64,000 bases of DNA from Alkalihalobacillus sp. FSL W8-0930 (GTDB lineage Bacteria; Bacillota; Bacilli; Bacillales; Bacillaceae_D). The notes below the pieces were generated by a model. It searched no databases. It worked only from the letters and a program-made list of their open reading frames with translations, and was not told where the DNA came from. This document shows, one piece after another, positions 1 through 8,967 of the stretch (position 1 is the stretch's first letter; every line of letters starts with the position of its first letter). Made by a program: the position numbers and the translations under genes. The DNA is taken from NCBI GenBank assembly GCA_037965595.1, contig CP150183.1, forward strand, positions 1,922,001 to 1,986,000, given 5' to 3'.

Positions 1-583
1 TCGGTTGATGGATGAGGAGTGGTGTTCCTAGATCAGCAAGAATGCGAGCGGCTTCTTTCGTTTCGGCAGGACTATAACTTGATATGCCAACATAGAGGGC
101 TTTCCCCTGACGAACGATTTGATGCAAGGCACCCATCGTTTCTTCTAATGGCGTATCCGGATCTGGTCGATGAGAATAAAAAATATCAACATAATCTAAT
201 TTCATCCGCTGTAAGCTTTGGTCAAGACTTGCAATGAGGTTTTTCTTAGAGCCCCACTCTCCGTAAGGACCTGGCCACATATAATAGCCTGCTTTTGAAG
301 AGATAATAAGCTCATCCCGATACGGTGCAAAGTCCGTTTGAAGAATTCGCCCAAACATTTCCTCTGCTGAACCTGCAGGAGGTCCATAATTATTCGCTAA
401 ATCAAAATGAGTAATCCCATGATCAAATGCACTCCTTACCATCGCACGACCATTCTCATATGAATCTACACCACCAAAGTTGTGCCATAGCCCAAGTGAC
501 AAGGCAGGTAGTTTTAAACCGGAATTGCCCGTTCGACGGTAAGGCATAGTACTGTATCTTTGTTCAGCAGCAACGTAACTCAA
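1..583 (-). CDS. Aldo/keto reductase, YghZ-like (3' end beyond the window)
   Basis: The reading frame is open from 583 to the window edge, so the C-terminal part is missing. The product belongs to the NADPH-dependent aldo/keto reductases, closest by eye to the YghZ type that reduces glyceraldehyde-like aldehydes in the cytosol. Visible family marks are the N-terminal YRRTGNSGLKLPALSLGLW stretch, the catalytic Asp/Tyr region FDLANNYG, the Lys in SSKAGY and the His in YSHRPDPD. The start is a TTG at 583 with a GAGGAG ribosome site 7 to 8 bases upstream; the first ATG is 12 codons further in and has no such site. It is a single gene, divergent from nothing visible in the window. The exact substrate cannot be read from the sequence. 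Confidence 0.9.
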   Translation of the reverse strand, partial: MSYVAAEQRYSTMPYRRTGNSGLKLPALSLGLWHNFGGVDSYENGRAMVRSAFDHGITHFDLANNYGPPAGSAEEMFGRILQTDFAPYRDELIISSKAGYYMWPGPYGEWGSKKNLIASLDQSLQRMKLDYVDIFYSHRPDPDTPLEETMGALHQIVRQGKALYVGISSYSPAETKEAARILADLGTPLLIHQP

Positions 584-664
584 ATAACCATCTCCTCGTA
601 AGCGTTATCATTATTTTATAGAGTATCACAATAAGACATAAGAGTCTCCTGTGAACTCGTGTTT

Positions 665-1276
665 TTATAAATCTCGTTCCTTATCTCCATCACGGATTTG
701 GATGTTAAAAGAGTTGGTATATCCACTCATATCTACGTCATCGGATGATGTTTGATTTATTTCAATCATGTGAGTTGATCTCGGTTTTAATTGAATGTGT
801 TCCCACTCGTATAAAAGAAATCCATCTGTCTGATAATTATCATATATATTTAATTGGAAGTTCACTTCATCTGAAGAATGATTTTTAAGCTCCACCTCAC
901 ACATGGTGTCCCTTCCATCATACGTACAAGTGGATTCCTCGTCATTATAAGACAAAGCATCCACCCCTGTGGCCAAGGTATATTGATATAAATGAACGAC
1001 TTTCATTGGCAACCAACCAACAACGATAACCATCAAGACGGTGAGAACAGCACGATGATTAGAGAGCGAGCGAACAAAAAGAACAATAGCTAAGATAAAA
1101 AGAATGAAGGACACCCACTCTAAAAGCTGTACTCCCGTGCGACTGCTTAGATTAAAAAGAAATAGATCACTTGATCCAGAGCCTACAAACCGAACATTCG
1201 GAGAAGGAAGCCGATATAAAACCAGTAAAATAAAAATAAAAATGGACCCTAAAAGTAACCATTTGTTACGAATCAT
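665..1276 (-). CDS. Membrane protein with extracytoplasmic C-terminal domain, unknown function
   Basis: A protein of 203 residues that I do not recognise. There are hydrophobic helices at about residues 6-23, 52-70 and 76-95. A soluble tail of about 100 residues follows, with beta-strand-like content and two Cys (in the CTYDGRDTMC region), which could form a disulphide outside the cell. The start at 1276 is supported by a GGGGTG ribosome site. The gene stands alone between the terminator of the nucleoside transporter and the aldo/keto reductase, both on the same strand. No enzymatic motif is visible. Confidence 0.7.
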   Translation of the reverse strand: MIRNKWLLLGSIFIFILLVLYRLPSPNVRFVGSGSSDLFLFNLSSRTGVQLLEWVSFILFILAIVLFVRSLSNHRAVLTVLMVIVVGWLPMKVVHLYQYTLATGVDALSYNDEESTCTYDGRDTMCEVELKNHSSDEVNFQLNIYDNYQTDGFLLYEWEHIQLKPRSTHMIEINQTSSDDVDMSGYTNSFNIQIRDGDKERDL

Positions 1277-1333
1277 ATGTCACCCCGATATTGGATTATT
1301 TTATCAATCATAGCACAATACGGCACTCATGAA

Positions 1334-1369
1334 TAAAAAAAGCTGCAAAACATTTTATGTTTTGCAGCT
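1334..1369 (-). terminator. Rho-independent terminator of the nucleoside transporter gene
   Basis: The perfect inverted repeat AGCTGCAAAACAT / ATGTTTTGCAGCT at 1341-1369 is followed on the minus strand by seven T. It lies 6 bases past the transporter stop codon. Confidence 0.9.
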
Positions 1370-1374
1370 CAGGA

Positions 1375-2562
1375 TTAATAGATTAATCCAACAACTGTAG
1401 CAGTTAGGAAGCTAACTAAGGTGGCTCCAAATAATAACTTTAAACCAAACCTGGCAACCATATTCCCCTTCTCTTCATTTAATCCTTTTACTGCACCGGA
1501 TATAATTCCGATAGACGAAAAGTTAGCGAAGGATACTAGGAAAACAGATACAATGGCTTCTGATCGATCACTTAATGAACCAGCACCTTCAGAGAGAATT
1601 TGCATGGCGACAAACTCATTTGAGACAAGCTTTGTTGCCATAATGCTGCCTGAGTACACAGCCTCATTCCAAGGTACACCCATTAAGAACGCAAATGGAG
1701 CAAAAATATAACCAAGTAAGTCTTGGAATGAAATGCCGAGGATTGCATTAAAGATTCCGTTAATCATCGCGATTAATGCGACAAAACCAAGAAGCATGGC
1801 GGCGACCACAACGGCTACTTTAAAACCATCCATGATGTATTCGCCTAGCATTTCGAAGAAGGATTGTCTCTCTTCTTCTTCCACGACGATTAAATCCTCC
1901 TCCTCAGTTACGTGATACGGATTAATAATAGATGCGATAATAAAGCCACCAAATAAGTTTAAGACAATAGCTGTCACAACATAAGCCGGATTAATTAAGG
2001 TCATATATGCTCCAACAATTGACATAGATACGGTAGACATCGCAGATGCACATAATGTATACATACGGTGTTTAGGTAGTAGATGTAGCTGTTTTTTTAA
2101 TGAAATAAATACCTCAGATTGTCCCAATATAGCTGAGGCCACCGCATTGTAGGATTCTAATTTACCCATTCCATTTATTTTACTTAAGGCAAATCCAATG
2201 TATTTAACAATGAAGGGTAGAATTCTCCAATGCTGTAGAATACCGATTAAGGCAGAGATAAATACAATAGGCAATAACACATTCATAAAAAAAGGAGATT
2301 CCCCTGGATTCATCAAACCTCCAAACACAAATTGAATCCCTTCAGCAGCATAGTTCAGCAACCGTTCAAATCCGTTCGCTATCCCACTAATGATAAATTG
2401 TCCAACACTCGTAACGAGTAGTATGTATCCTAAAATAAATTGCAAGACAATCATAACAATGATTGGACGTAGTTTTACCTGCTTTTTATTACTACTTGCA
2501 AGCCAGGCAATGACCAAAAAGAGGAGTAATCCAAGTCCTCCAATAATATACTTCAAATCCAT
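1375..2562 (-). CDS. nupC: NupC-type concentrative nucleoside transporter (CNT family)
   Basis: A polytopic inner-membrane protein of 395 residues, the usual length for bacterial CNT proteins, which import nucleosides with H+ or Na+. The order of domains is an N-terminal Nucleos_tra2_N helix pair, a gate domain and a C-terminal transport core. The conserved core segments GQSEVFISLKK, SAMSTVSMSIVGAYM and the EAVYSGSIMATKLVSNEFVA region are all present, and about nine to ten hydrophobic helices can be counted. I chose the ATG at 2562 because it has a GGAAGG ribosome site. The frame stays open 69 codons further upstream, but that extension is not CNT-like and overlaps the terminator of the next gene. 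A terminator follows the gene. I looked for a purine riboswitch in the leader and saw none. Confidence 0.92.
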   Translation of the reverse strand: MDLKYIIGGLGLLLFLVIAWLASSNKKQVKLRPIIVMIVLQFILGYILLVTSVGQFIISGIANGFERLLNYAAEGIQFVFGGLMNPGESPFFMNVLLPIVFISALIGILQHWRILPFIVKYIGFALSKINGMGKLESYNAVASAILGQSEVFISLKKQLHLLPKHRMYTLCASAMSTVSMSIVGAYMTLINPAYVVTAIVLNLFGGFIIASIINPYHVTEEEDLIVVEEEERQSFFEMLGEYIMDGFKVAVVVAAMLLGFVALIAMINGIFNAILGISFQDLLGYIFAPFAFLMGVPWNEAVYSGSIMATKLVSNEFVAMQILSEGAGSLSDRSEAIVSVFLVSFANFSSIGIISGAVKGLNEEKGNMVARFGLKLLFGATLVSFLTATVVGLIY

Positions 2563-2729
2563 CAATCCTTCCGTTTCAAACATAACTGGTTCTAAGCAAA
2601 TGACTCTCAGACCCTTTGTTAGTATGACATAATTAGTCCCCCTACATACAAGAGAAAACGTGCGTAAAATAAAATGTTTTAATACTAAAATTCTTCTTAC
2701 TCTTTGCCCTTTTTTGAATTTCTGCAAAC

Positions 2730-2761
2730 AAAAAAGCAAACACCAAGTTTCAGTGCTTGCT
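2730..2761 (-). terminator. Rho-independent terminator of the MOSC gene
   Basis: The stem AGCAAGCAC/GTGTTTGCT (one G-T pair, 9-base loop) is followed on the minus strand by a T run. It begins 12 bases past the stop codon of the MOSC gene. Confidence 0.75.
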
Positions 2762-2772
2762 CTAAACATTAG

Positions 2773-3423
2773 CTAGAGAATTTTTGATAACAATCGTTCA
2801 AAATGAATTCTCCACTTCTCTGCTAAATCCTTTTCTTGTAAAAGCAACTCAATTTGATTTTTATCTTTTACTTGTTGAAAGAATAAACGATTTGCTTGAA
2901 GGACAGAAATTCTTTGTTTACCTTTATCAATCAGCCTAATCACTGAGTTTGAAGTAATTACTCCCTCTTCTACTACTTTTGCAAAGTAGCCAGTGTAGCC
3001 TGTTTCAATCATCTGTTTGAACAGCCCATCTAGTCCAGTCCTGCGATCAATTGTGTTACACGGGACGCGCCCCTGTGTAATGACTACAATTGCCTCACCA
3101 ATTTGATAGACATCGCCGATACAAACCTCGTCTTCAAGCATTCCACTAACCGTTATATTTTCACCAAAGGCTGCTGTATCAAGAGAATCTTGATAGATGT
3201 CATTCCAGTATTTATAACGTTCATCCGCATAAAAACAAACCGCGCGTTCTACCCCACCATGATGTTTTAAATCAGCTACTCCGTCTCCCTCAAAACCGTC
3301 TACCTTAAGTAACACCCGATCTGTTGTCTGTTTTTTTATTGCCGTACTCATTTCTTTGTTTCCAGCGTATTGCATAACTTTTGGCTTTCCGACTGCAACA
3401 TGTACTAATTGATAATTTTCCAT
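2773..3423 (-). CDS. MOSC domain protein, YiiM/YflK-like
   Basis: A protein of 216 residues with a MOSC (molybdenum cofactor sulfurase C-terminal) domain followed by a C-terminal helical 3-alpha segment, the architecture of the YiiM class. Those proteins bind molybdenum cofactor and reduce N-hydroxylated compounds. Seen in the sequence are GDGVADLKHHGG near residue 50, AFGENITVSGM, and the Moco-ligating Cys in the motif GRVPCNTIDRRTG. It is probably cytosolic. The gene is monocistronic with its own terminator and shares no strand with the glycolipid operon to the right. The family assignment is firm and the substrate is unknown. Confidence 0.88.
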   Translation of the reverse strand: MENYQLVHVAVGKPKVMQYAGNKEMSTAIKKQTTDRVLLKVDGFEGDGVADLKHHGGVERAVCFYADERYKYWNDIYQDSLDTAAFGENITVSGMLEDEVCIGDVYQIGEAIVVITQGRVPCNTIDRRTGLDGLFKQMIETGYTGYFAKVVEEGVITSNSVIRLIDKGKQRISVLQANRLFFQQVKDKNQIELLLQEKDLAEKWRIHFERLLSKIL

Positions 3424-3899
3424 GAAAACTCCTTAAATGCTTTTTATTTTATCTTATCAGATGATTTAAAGAATGGGCATACAATTTCGAAATAGATAGA
3501 CAGGTCGTATTACATGTAAACGTAAAAAAGCTCTGAAACCCTAAATCTTAAAATTAAGTTTACATAATAATATTATAATAATCTTATCATTCACTTCCAA
3601 AAGATGGTTGCGCTTTGTTTTGTTTCGGTGTACTATTCAAGTAATACACCAAGTCATTCAACTATACTTTTCTGCTTTACATAATTTCTTGATTAAAACT
3701 TTAGAAAAGCTTGAGAAATAACCACCTTTTTTTGTGCTATCTTATTAATCATGGTTTGATTTCACGCATACACATCTTACATGCTTGTAAGACTTTTGAA
3801 AGATAAATGGATTTGAGCTTCTACTCGATTATCGTATTCTATATCTACTTATATCAACATTACATCTATTAACTGTTCTAAAAAAGGGGTTTATTAACC
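3424..3899. other. Intergenic region between divergent MOSC gene and glycolipid operon
   Basis: These 476 bases contain no credible gene on either strand. They are strongly AT-rich and must hold both divergent promoters, but no clean -35/-10 pair stands out. An imperfect palindrome, GGTGTACTATTC / AAGTAATACACC at 3627-3650, could be an operator. The last bases before 3900 give an AAAAAGGGGT ribosome site for the glycosyltransferase. Confidence 0.5.
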
Positions 3900-5111
3900 A
3901 TGAGAATTGCATTATTTACAGATACGTACCATCCACAAATTAATGGTGTCGCTACCTCTATTATGGTTCTTGAAAAATATCTTCAACAAAGAGGTCACGA
4001 TGTGTACGTTTTTACTTCTTCAGATTCCCATGCTGACCTTACAGAAGAAAATGGAAAGGTTTTTCGTTTCCCAAGCTTAGGAGCTTTATTTGTACCAGAA
4101 CGTCGCTTAGCCGTTGCAGGACTGTCAAGAGCTTCTCAGCTCATTGAAAACTTAGACATTGACCTTATTCATACGCACACTGAATTTTCAATGGGTGTAA
4201 TGGGGAAAATACTAGCGAAGAAATATCATCTTCCTTGTATTCATACGTATCATACGATGTACAAGGATTATCTCCATTACATTGCAAAGGGAAAATTAAT
4301 CCCCCCTTCTCTTGTTGGAGTCTTATCACGTCTATATTGTAAAAAGACATATGCTGTTATTGCTCCTACAGAAAAGGTAAAAAAACAGTTAGAACTATAC
4401 AACATACGTGGATCCATTCGCACAATCCCTACAGGCATTGATTTTGGAACGTTTAAGCGAGATTTTAAACGAATTGAAGCAGTCCAACATATAAAAGAAA
4501 AGCTACAGCTTCAGCCTAACGATACGATTTTATTAAGTGTAGGAAGAATTGCTCAAGAAAAAAATATGCGCGCATTAATAGAGTCTCTTCCTGTCATTCT
4601 ACGCAAGCAACCGTCAGTCAAGCTGGTGATGGTAGGTGATGGGCCTGAAAAGAAAGAACTCATGCAATTAACCAAAAAATTTGGCCTAACTGAATATGTA
4701 AGGTTTACAGGTGCCATCCCTTGGTCTGATATTCCAGCCTACTATCATATGGCCGACTTATTCTTAAGTGCCTCTACCTCTGAAACACAAGGCCTGACCT
4801 ATATTGAAGCTATGGCTTCCGGATTGCCGGTCGTAGCAAAAAAAGATCCTAGTATTGAAGAGCTTATAATTGATCAAAAAACAGGATTCTTATTTAAAGA
4901 CGACCATGAGCTCGCTGAAACACTTATCCTAATTTTAAATCAACCAGAACGATTTCGTTCCATTAAACAACAAGCAAAAAGGCATATTGAGCGCTTATCT
5001 GCTGAACATTTTGCCAATCAAATGGAGCAAGTTTATGAAGAAGCTGTGTATTCCTACGCAACATCGCATCACTTATTCCGAACACTTAACAAGAAAGAGA
5101 GACTCTCATGA
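3900..5111 (+). CDS. GT4 glycosyltransferase, probable 1,2-diacylglycerol 3-glucosyltransferase
   Basis: A GT-B fold transferase of 403 residues. The N-terminus MRIALFTDTYHPQINGVATS, with the G-V-A-T-S loop, is typical of the monoglucosyldiacylglycerol synthases of Firmicutes and Acholeplasma, which move glucose from UDP-glucose to diacylglycerol at the inner membrane face. The donor domain shows SVGRIAQEKN, VMVGDGPEKKEL and the GT4 E-x7-E motif in SETQGLTYIEAMASGLPVV. A long intergenic region precedes it. Its end overlaps the next transferase by four bases (ATGA), so the two are co-translated. The acceptor is inferred from the family and from the neighbouring CpoA-like gene. Confidence 0.85.
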   Translation: MRIALFTDTYHPQINGVATSIMVLEKYLQQRGHDVYVFTSSDSHADLTEENGKVFRFPSLGALFVPERRLAVAGLSRASQLIENLDIDLIHTHTEFSMGVMGKILAKKYHLPCIHTYHTMYKDYLHYIAKGKLIPPSLVGVLSRLYCKKTYAVIAPTEKVKKQLELYNIRGSIRTIPTGIDFGTFKRDFKRIEAVQHIKEKLQLQPNDTILLSVGRIAQEKNMRALIESLPVILRKQPSVKLVMVGDGPEKKELMQLTKKFGLTEYVRFTGAIPWSDIPAYYHMADLFLSASTSETQGLTYIEAMASGLPVVAKKDPSIEELIIDQKTGFLFKDDHELAETLILILNQPERFRSIKQQAKRHIERLSAEHFANQMEQVYEEAVYSYATSHHLFRTLNKKERLS

Positions 5112-6127
5112 TTCGATTAACCATGTTTTCATCCGCTGAAAAAGTAAAAGGGCAAGGCGTTGCTTCTGCATATCGAGAATTAATCAATTTATTATTTAAT
5201 CAAACAGAACTGTATGATATGAAAATTAATACGTATCGATCTACAGATATATCTCATTATCATACAGTTGACCTGCCCTTTTATGTTTCAACATTTTCAA
5301 AAAAACGCGGGGTTAAAGTTGGCTATGTTCACTTTATTCCAGAGACGGTTGATGATAGTCTTCAACTACCTAAATGGTTTAGGCGATTTTTCTATGCGTA
5401 TTTGATTTCTTTTTACAAACGGATGGACAAACTTGTTGTTGTGAATCCCGCATTCATTTCGAAGCTCGAAGCGTATGGTATTGCGAAAAATAAAATTGAG
5501 TACATTCCAAACTTTGTTTCAAATCAAACGTTTTATCCTATGGATCCAATTAAACGAAACCAACTCAAGGAACAGCATGTGCCCTCAAAAGCATTCACAG
5601 TACTTGGAGCAGGACAAATACAGCAACGTAAAGGTGTACTTGATTTTATCGAAGTGGCTAAAAAGCTTCCTGATGTTCAATTCATCTGGGTTGGAGGATT
5701 TTCATTTGGAAAAATAACATCTGGTTATAAAGAACTTAAGTTAATCGTAGACAACCCACCGAAAAATGTTCTCTTTACTGGTATTGTTGATCGTGAACAA
5801 ATGAACATGTATTTTAACCTAGCCGATGTCATGTTCCTTCCATCGTTTCACGAGCTTTTTCCGATGACCATTTTAGAAGGGATGAGCTGCGAGCGACCAA
5901 TATTACTTAGAGACCTAGAGTTATATGAAGACATCTTGTTTGATTACTATTTAAAAGCATCGTCTATTGAAGGATTTGTAGAGGCGATTACTCAATTACA
6001 GAACGATTCAAAGTATTATGAAGCGGCAAGGATGTCTGCAGCTAAAGGAGCATACCATTACTCTGAAGAACGATTAACAGAGATTTGGCAAGACTTTTAC
6101 CATGGTCTAGAGGGTATAACAAGATGA
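5108..6127 (+). CDS. GT4 glycosyltransferase, CpoA/alDGS-like diglucosyldiacylglycerol synthase
   Basis: This 339-residue GT4 enzyme resembles streptococcal CpoA and Acholeplasma alDGS, which add a second sugar to monoglucosyldiacylglycerol. The signature N-terminus is MFSSAEKVKGQGVASAYREL, where the V-K-G-Q-G-V stretch is the family mark. The C-terminal half has LGAGQIQQRKGVLDF, a UDP-sugar binding loop, and the E-x7-E motif in SFHELFPMTILEGMSCERP. The gene overlaps both neighbours by four bases (ATGA), which supports strict translational coupling. Together with the upstream gene it would make mono- and di-glycosyl lipids, the usual lipoteichoic-acid anchors or membrane glycolipids. Confidence 0.87.
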   Translation: MIRLTMFSSAEKVKGQGVASAYRELINLLFNQTELYDMKINTYRSTDISHYHTVDLPFYVSTFSKKRGVKVGYVHFIPETVDDSLQLPKWFRRFFYAYLISFYKRMDKLVVVNPAFISKLEAYGIAKNKIEYIPNFVSNQTFYPMDPIKRNQLKEQHVPSKAFTVLGAGQIQQRKGVLDFIEVAKKLPDVQFIWVGGFSFGKITSGYKELKLIVDNPPKNVLFTGIVDREQMNMYFNLADVMFLPSFHELFPMTILEGMSCERPILLRDLELYEDILFDYYLKASSIEGFVEAITQLQNDSKYYEAARMSAAKGAYHYSEERLTEIWQDFYHGLEGITR

Positions 6128-7158
6128 AGTCGGTCCGAAGTCATCTACTAAACATATCCTTACTCTTGCTCATTACTGGTGGGGTTCTTTTTTTTATTTT
6201 CCGTGAGTTAAGCTGGTATGATGTAAAAGAGGATCTTGCAACCATGCATTTTGGCTGGTTCATCGCTGGTGCTGGTGCGATTATCTTAAGCTGGTTCTTT
6301 GAAGCAATTGTTCTACATAACATGACGAATACTGATCAAACCAACGTACGCTTCGGCTCTACTTTAAAAATTACAATGGTCGGTTTGTTGTTTAACAATA
6401 TTACCCCCTCCTCCAGTGGTGGACAGCCTGCACAGTTGTTTATGTTGTTTAAACGTGGAGTAGATGTAAGTAAAGCAAGCTCCGTTCTACTGATCAAATT
6501 CATTTTGTTTCAGACCATTTTAGTGTTACTCTTTCTTGGGATCCTTGTATTTGGATATCAAGATTTAGCTGCCATCGTACCAAACATGAAGTACTTTATC
6601 TTAATAGGATTTATCATTAATTTAAGTGTGATCACTTGTTTACTTCTGATTTGCTTTAGCAAGAAATCTATTCTGATTCTCATACGCTTAGTTTTATACC
6701 CTATCTCTTTAGTTAAAAAAGAACTAGCTGAAAAATGGAGAGATTCATTGCATGAAAAGGTTCTTACGTTCCATGAAGAAAGCAGAAGACTTATTCATGA
6801 ACGGACTCTTCTTCTTCAATGTTCAATGTACACGATCCTACAGCTGATGTTCTTTTTAATCGTTCCTTACTTTGTTTTTTTAAGTTTAGGATATAGTGAG
6901 TTGAGTTTATTTAGTGCCATCGCTTTTCACGCATTCATTATGATGTTTGCATCAGTCATACCTACTCCAGGTGGTAGTGGCGCGGGGGAATATAGTTTTA
7001 CATTACTGTTTGGCACAATCGTAGCTCAAACAGACTTATTAGTCGGTCTTTTAATCTGGAGAATTCTCACAGCGTACAGTCCTGCTATCATTGGTGCATT
7101 AAGTTTCGCTATCCGTTTGAACAAACCAAAAAAAGAACCAACCAAAGGAGTGTCCTAA
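6124..7158 (+). CDS. Flippase-like membrane protein (UPF0104, LPG synthase TM-domain family)
   Basis: A membrane protein of 344 residues with about eight helices. The family is that of the membrane domain of MprF and of YbhN, often linked to lipid flipping. The conserved core is visible: the FNNITPSSSGGQPAQ motif near residue 95 and the TPGGSGAGEYSF motif near residue 285. The start is the ATG inside the ATGA overlap at 6124; a further upstream ATG at 6085 lies within the preceding transferase. The context suggests that it translocates the glycolipid made by the two upstream enzymes. That role is an inference, not shown by the sequence. A terminator overlaps its 3' end. Confidence 0.85.
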   Translation: MKSVRSHLLNISLLLLITGGVLFFIFRELSWYDVKEDLATMHFGWFIAGAGAIILSWFFEAIVLHNMTNTDQTNVRFGSTLKITMVGLLFNNITPSSSGGQPAQLFMLFKRGVDVSKASSVLLIKFILFQTILVLLFLGILVFGYQDLAAIVPNMKYFILIGFIINLSVITCLLLICFSKKSILILIRLVLYPISLVKKELAEKWRDSLHEKVLTFHEESRRLIHERTLLLQCSMYTILQLMFFLIVPYFVFLSLGYSELSLFSAIAFHAFIMMFASVIPTPGGSGAGEYSFTLLFGTIVAQTDLLVGLLIWRILTAYSPAIIGALSFAIRLNKPKKEPTKGVS

Positions 7159-7177
7159 CTGGATGCTTCTTTTTTTG
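7144..7177 (+). terminator. Rho-independent terminator of the glycolipid operon
   Basis: A 12-base-pair stem (AAAGGAGTGTCC / GGATGCTTCTTT, with three G-T pairs) around a TAACT loop runs into a T tract. It starts inside the last codons of the flippase-like gene. Confidence 0.75.
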
Positions 7178-7238
7178 GTCTAGTCGCCATATTGATTTCA
7201 TACAGATAGATGGAACCCTCGCAAGAAAGGAGGCTTTT

Positions 7239-7970
7239 ATGATTACGATTGCTGGAAAGTTGATTTCAGATGCTCAGTTAAATACAATCCCGTTGTCTTC
7301 GAAACGTCGAGCCGTGCTAAGTAGTATTGCAACAAACCAAACGATGTATGTCTTTCAATCCATGGAGGAATTACTTTTTGAAGTAAAAGTAAGAGCAAAT
7401 ACGACGCAAGCATCTTATGACTTAGCCACAAGTGGAGTTGGCTTTGCTGATTTTGATCATTCAACCTGTAATCAGGCGCTTTGGACACTAACAAGAGAGG
7501 GCGGATTCCTTCTAAAACCATCGATTACTCCTCAAAGAGGAATAGACGATATCTTTAATAATGGTCGCTTGTATTCCTTTGAATGTGCCGTAGCAATTAT
7601 TATTATCTTTTACAAAGCAACCTTAGACTCAATTGGTGCCACAGCATTTAATCAGCTATTTAGAGGGCTATATTTATTTTCATGGAGATATGATGAGGAT
7701 CTTCATTTAATTAGTCATTCAGGCTCTGATTTCTTACCAGGAGATTGTGTATACTTTAACAACCCCGATTTTAATCCAGCAACCCCTGAATGGCGCGGGG
7801 AAAATACAATTGTTATGGACTACGATTTGTATTTCGGTCATGGAATCGGAATTTCCTCAGGTGCGGATATTATCAAATCACTTAATGAAGAACGTTTCCC
7901 AGGAGCTAGGCAATCCGCATACCTTGAAAACCGAATTACTCACCCCGAGTATAGATACCTCGGGGGGTAA
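7239..7970 (+). CDS. tgl: Protein-glutamine gamma-glutamyltransferase (spore transglutaminase) Tgl
   Basis: A protein of 243 residues, against 245 in B. subtilis. Tgl forms epsilon-(gamma-glutamyl)lysine cross-links between spore coat proteins such as GerQ late in sporulation. The catalytic Cys falls at residue 116 in the motif LYSFECAVA, exactly as in the B. subtilis enzyme. Other conserved stretches are MYVFQSMEELLFEVKVRANT, LPGDCVYFNNPDFNP and WRGENTIVM, followed by the GHGIGI segment. The start has an excellent AAGGAGG site. It is a single gene bounded by terminators on both sides. Expression in the mother cell is expected from the family; I did not pick a promoter with confidence. Confidence 0.95.
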   Translation: MITIAGKLISDAQLNTIPLSSKRRAVLSSIATNQTMYVFQSMEELLFEVKVRANTTQASYDLATSGVGFADFDHSTCNQALWTLTREGGFLLKPSITPQRGIDDIFNNGRLYSFECAVAIIIIFYKATLDSIGATAFNQLFRGLYLFSWRYDEDLHLISHSGSDFLPGDCVYFNNPDFNPATPEWRGENTIVMDYDLYFGHGIGISSGADIIKSLNEERFPGARQSAYLENRITHPEYRYLGG

Positions 7971-8006
7971 AGGAGTTGGAGATACGACAGATGTCTCCAA
8001 CTCCTT
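7970..8006. terminator. Bidirectional hairpin between tgl and the convergent gene
   Basis: A perfect 13-base inverted repeat, AAGGAGTTGGAGA / TCTCCAACTCCTT, has an 11-base loop and sits between two convergent genes. T tracts are short on both sides, so it may stop both transcripts only in part. Confidence 0.75.
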
Positions 8007-8012
8007 GTTGTA

Positions 8013-8495
8013 TTACTGCGTTGAATGGAGCTCTATTTGTTCCACTACATCGTTCGTTACATAAAACGAAAGCTCAACTTCATGATCACGATATATCATT
8101 TTTTGTATATGTGTTTCTACTTCCTTTTGTTCAGTTACCTCTCCGTACTGGTCAATCACATCTTCAAGCGAATCTCCAAGCGATATCCCTTTACTTGTCT
8201 CGACTTCAGGATGTAATGAAGTTAAATGAACAACTTGATTTGAAGAATCAAAAGAAATCAGCATCTGTTCATATTCAAACGTGTGAGCATAGTTTGAGAT
8301 TGTATCATCATTTACGATCATAAGCTTAGATGGTTCAAACTCAGTAATTGGTGTGTTTAAACGAATTTGATTGAGCGATTCATTCGAAAGGTCTAATACC
8401 TCTTCCTTTGATTCCGCTTGAAAGTAAAGTTGTAATGAAAATAATCCAAGTATACTTATTAAGCATGCAATACATGCGATCCATCTTCTTTTCAA
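8013..8495 (-). CDS. Membrane-anchored extracytoplasmic protein, unknown function
   Basis: A protein of 160 residues with an N-terminal transmembrane anchor (residues about 5-27 after LKRRW) and an acidic soluble domain outside the cell. I do not recognise a family. The segment GISLGDSLEDVIDQYGEV resembles the calcium- or repeat-type stretches found in secreted Bacillus proteins, but this is only a resemblance. The frame extends to an ATG at 8525 that lacks a ribosome site. I prefer the TTG at 8495, which has GGAG seven bases upstream. The gene converges with tgl. Confidence 0.65.
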   Translation of the reverse strand: MKRRWIACIACLISILGLFSLQLYFQAESKEEVLDLSNESLNQIRLNTPITEFEPSKLMIVNDDTISNYAHTFEYEQMLISFDSSNQVVHLTSLHPEVETSKGISLGDSLEDVIDQYGEVTEQKEVETHIQKMIYRDHEVELSFYVTNDVVEQIELHSTQ

Positions 8496-8679
8496 ACCAT
8501 TCACTCCATCTATTTGTCCTACCATTAGAATGAACCATGATTCTAAAGAAACTCTAAACTACGTATCAATATTTTGTGAAGTTGTGATAAATTTTAAATA
8601 AGACGTAAATATAAAGATGTCTTAACTGACGTGGTTTAGGGTAAAGTAGGAAAAAAGTGAAGATTCGAAGGAGGACTAG

Positions 8680-8967
8680 ATGTTTTTAATTAGTTTTATT
8701 GTAAGCATTATTGTATCAACGGCTATGTATCTTATTCAAAGAAAGTGGACCATGTTTCGCTCCATTTTTGATATCATAGCCCTCCTCTGTCTGCTTGTAT
8801 TCAGCAGTATTGCAGCAAGTGCGATTTACGAGGTTTTGATAAACCATACTGTATTTATGACAAACATTCATGCACTGTTTTTGAATGGGTATTTCCTAGT
8901 TTCTGGAGCATATGTCTTGATGTATAGCATGTACAAGCTAATCAAAATGGTTGTTCGCCCTACTTAA
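8680..8967 (+). CDS. Small three-helix membrane protein, unknown function
   Basis: 95 residues, nearly all hydrophobic, with helices at about 1-19, 28-50 and 60-87 and a short basic tail (KLIKMVVRPT). The start is well supported by a GAAGGAGG site. The 3' end overlaps the convergent DUF4177 gene by four bases. No family was recognised. Confidence 0.75.
   Translation: MFLISFIVSIIVSTAMYLIQRKWTMFRSIFDIIALLCLLVFSSIAASAIYEVLINHTVFMTNIHALFLNGYFLVSGAYVLMYSMYKLIKMVVRPT

Noticed and set aside
2563-2730. Possible purine or other riboswitch in the nupC leader
   Set aside because: No conserved riboswitch core or alternative terminator could be found by eye; only a plain leader with a ribosome site.
2563-2769. 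N-terminal extension of the nucleoside transporter
   Set aside because: The added 69 residues are not CNT-like, cover a terminator, and the ATG at 2562 has a proper ribosome site.
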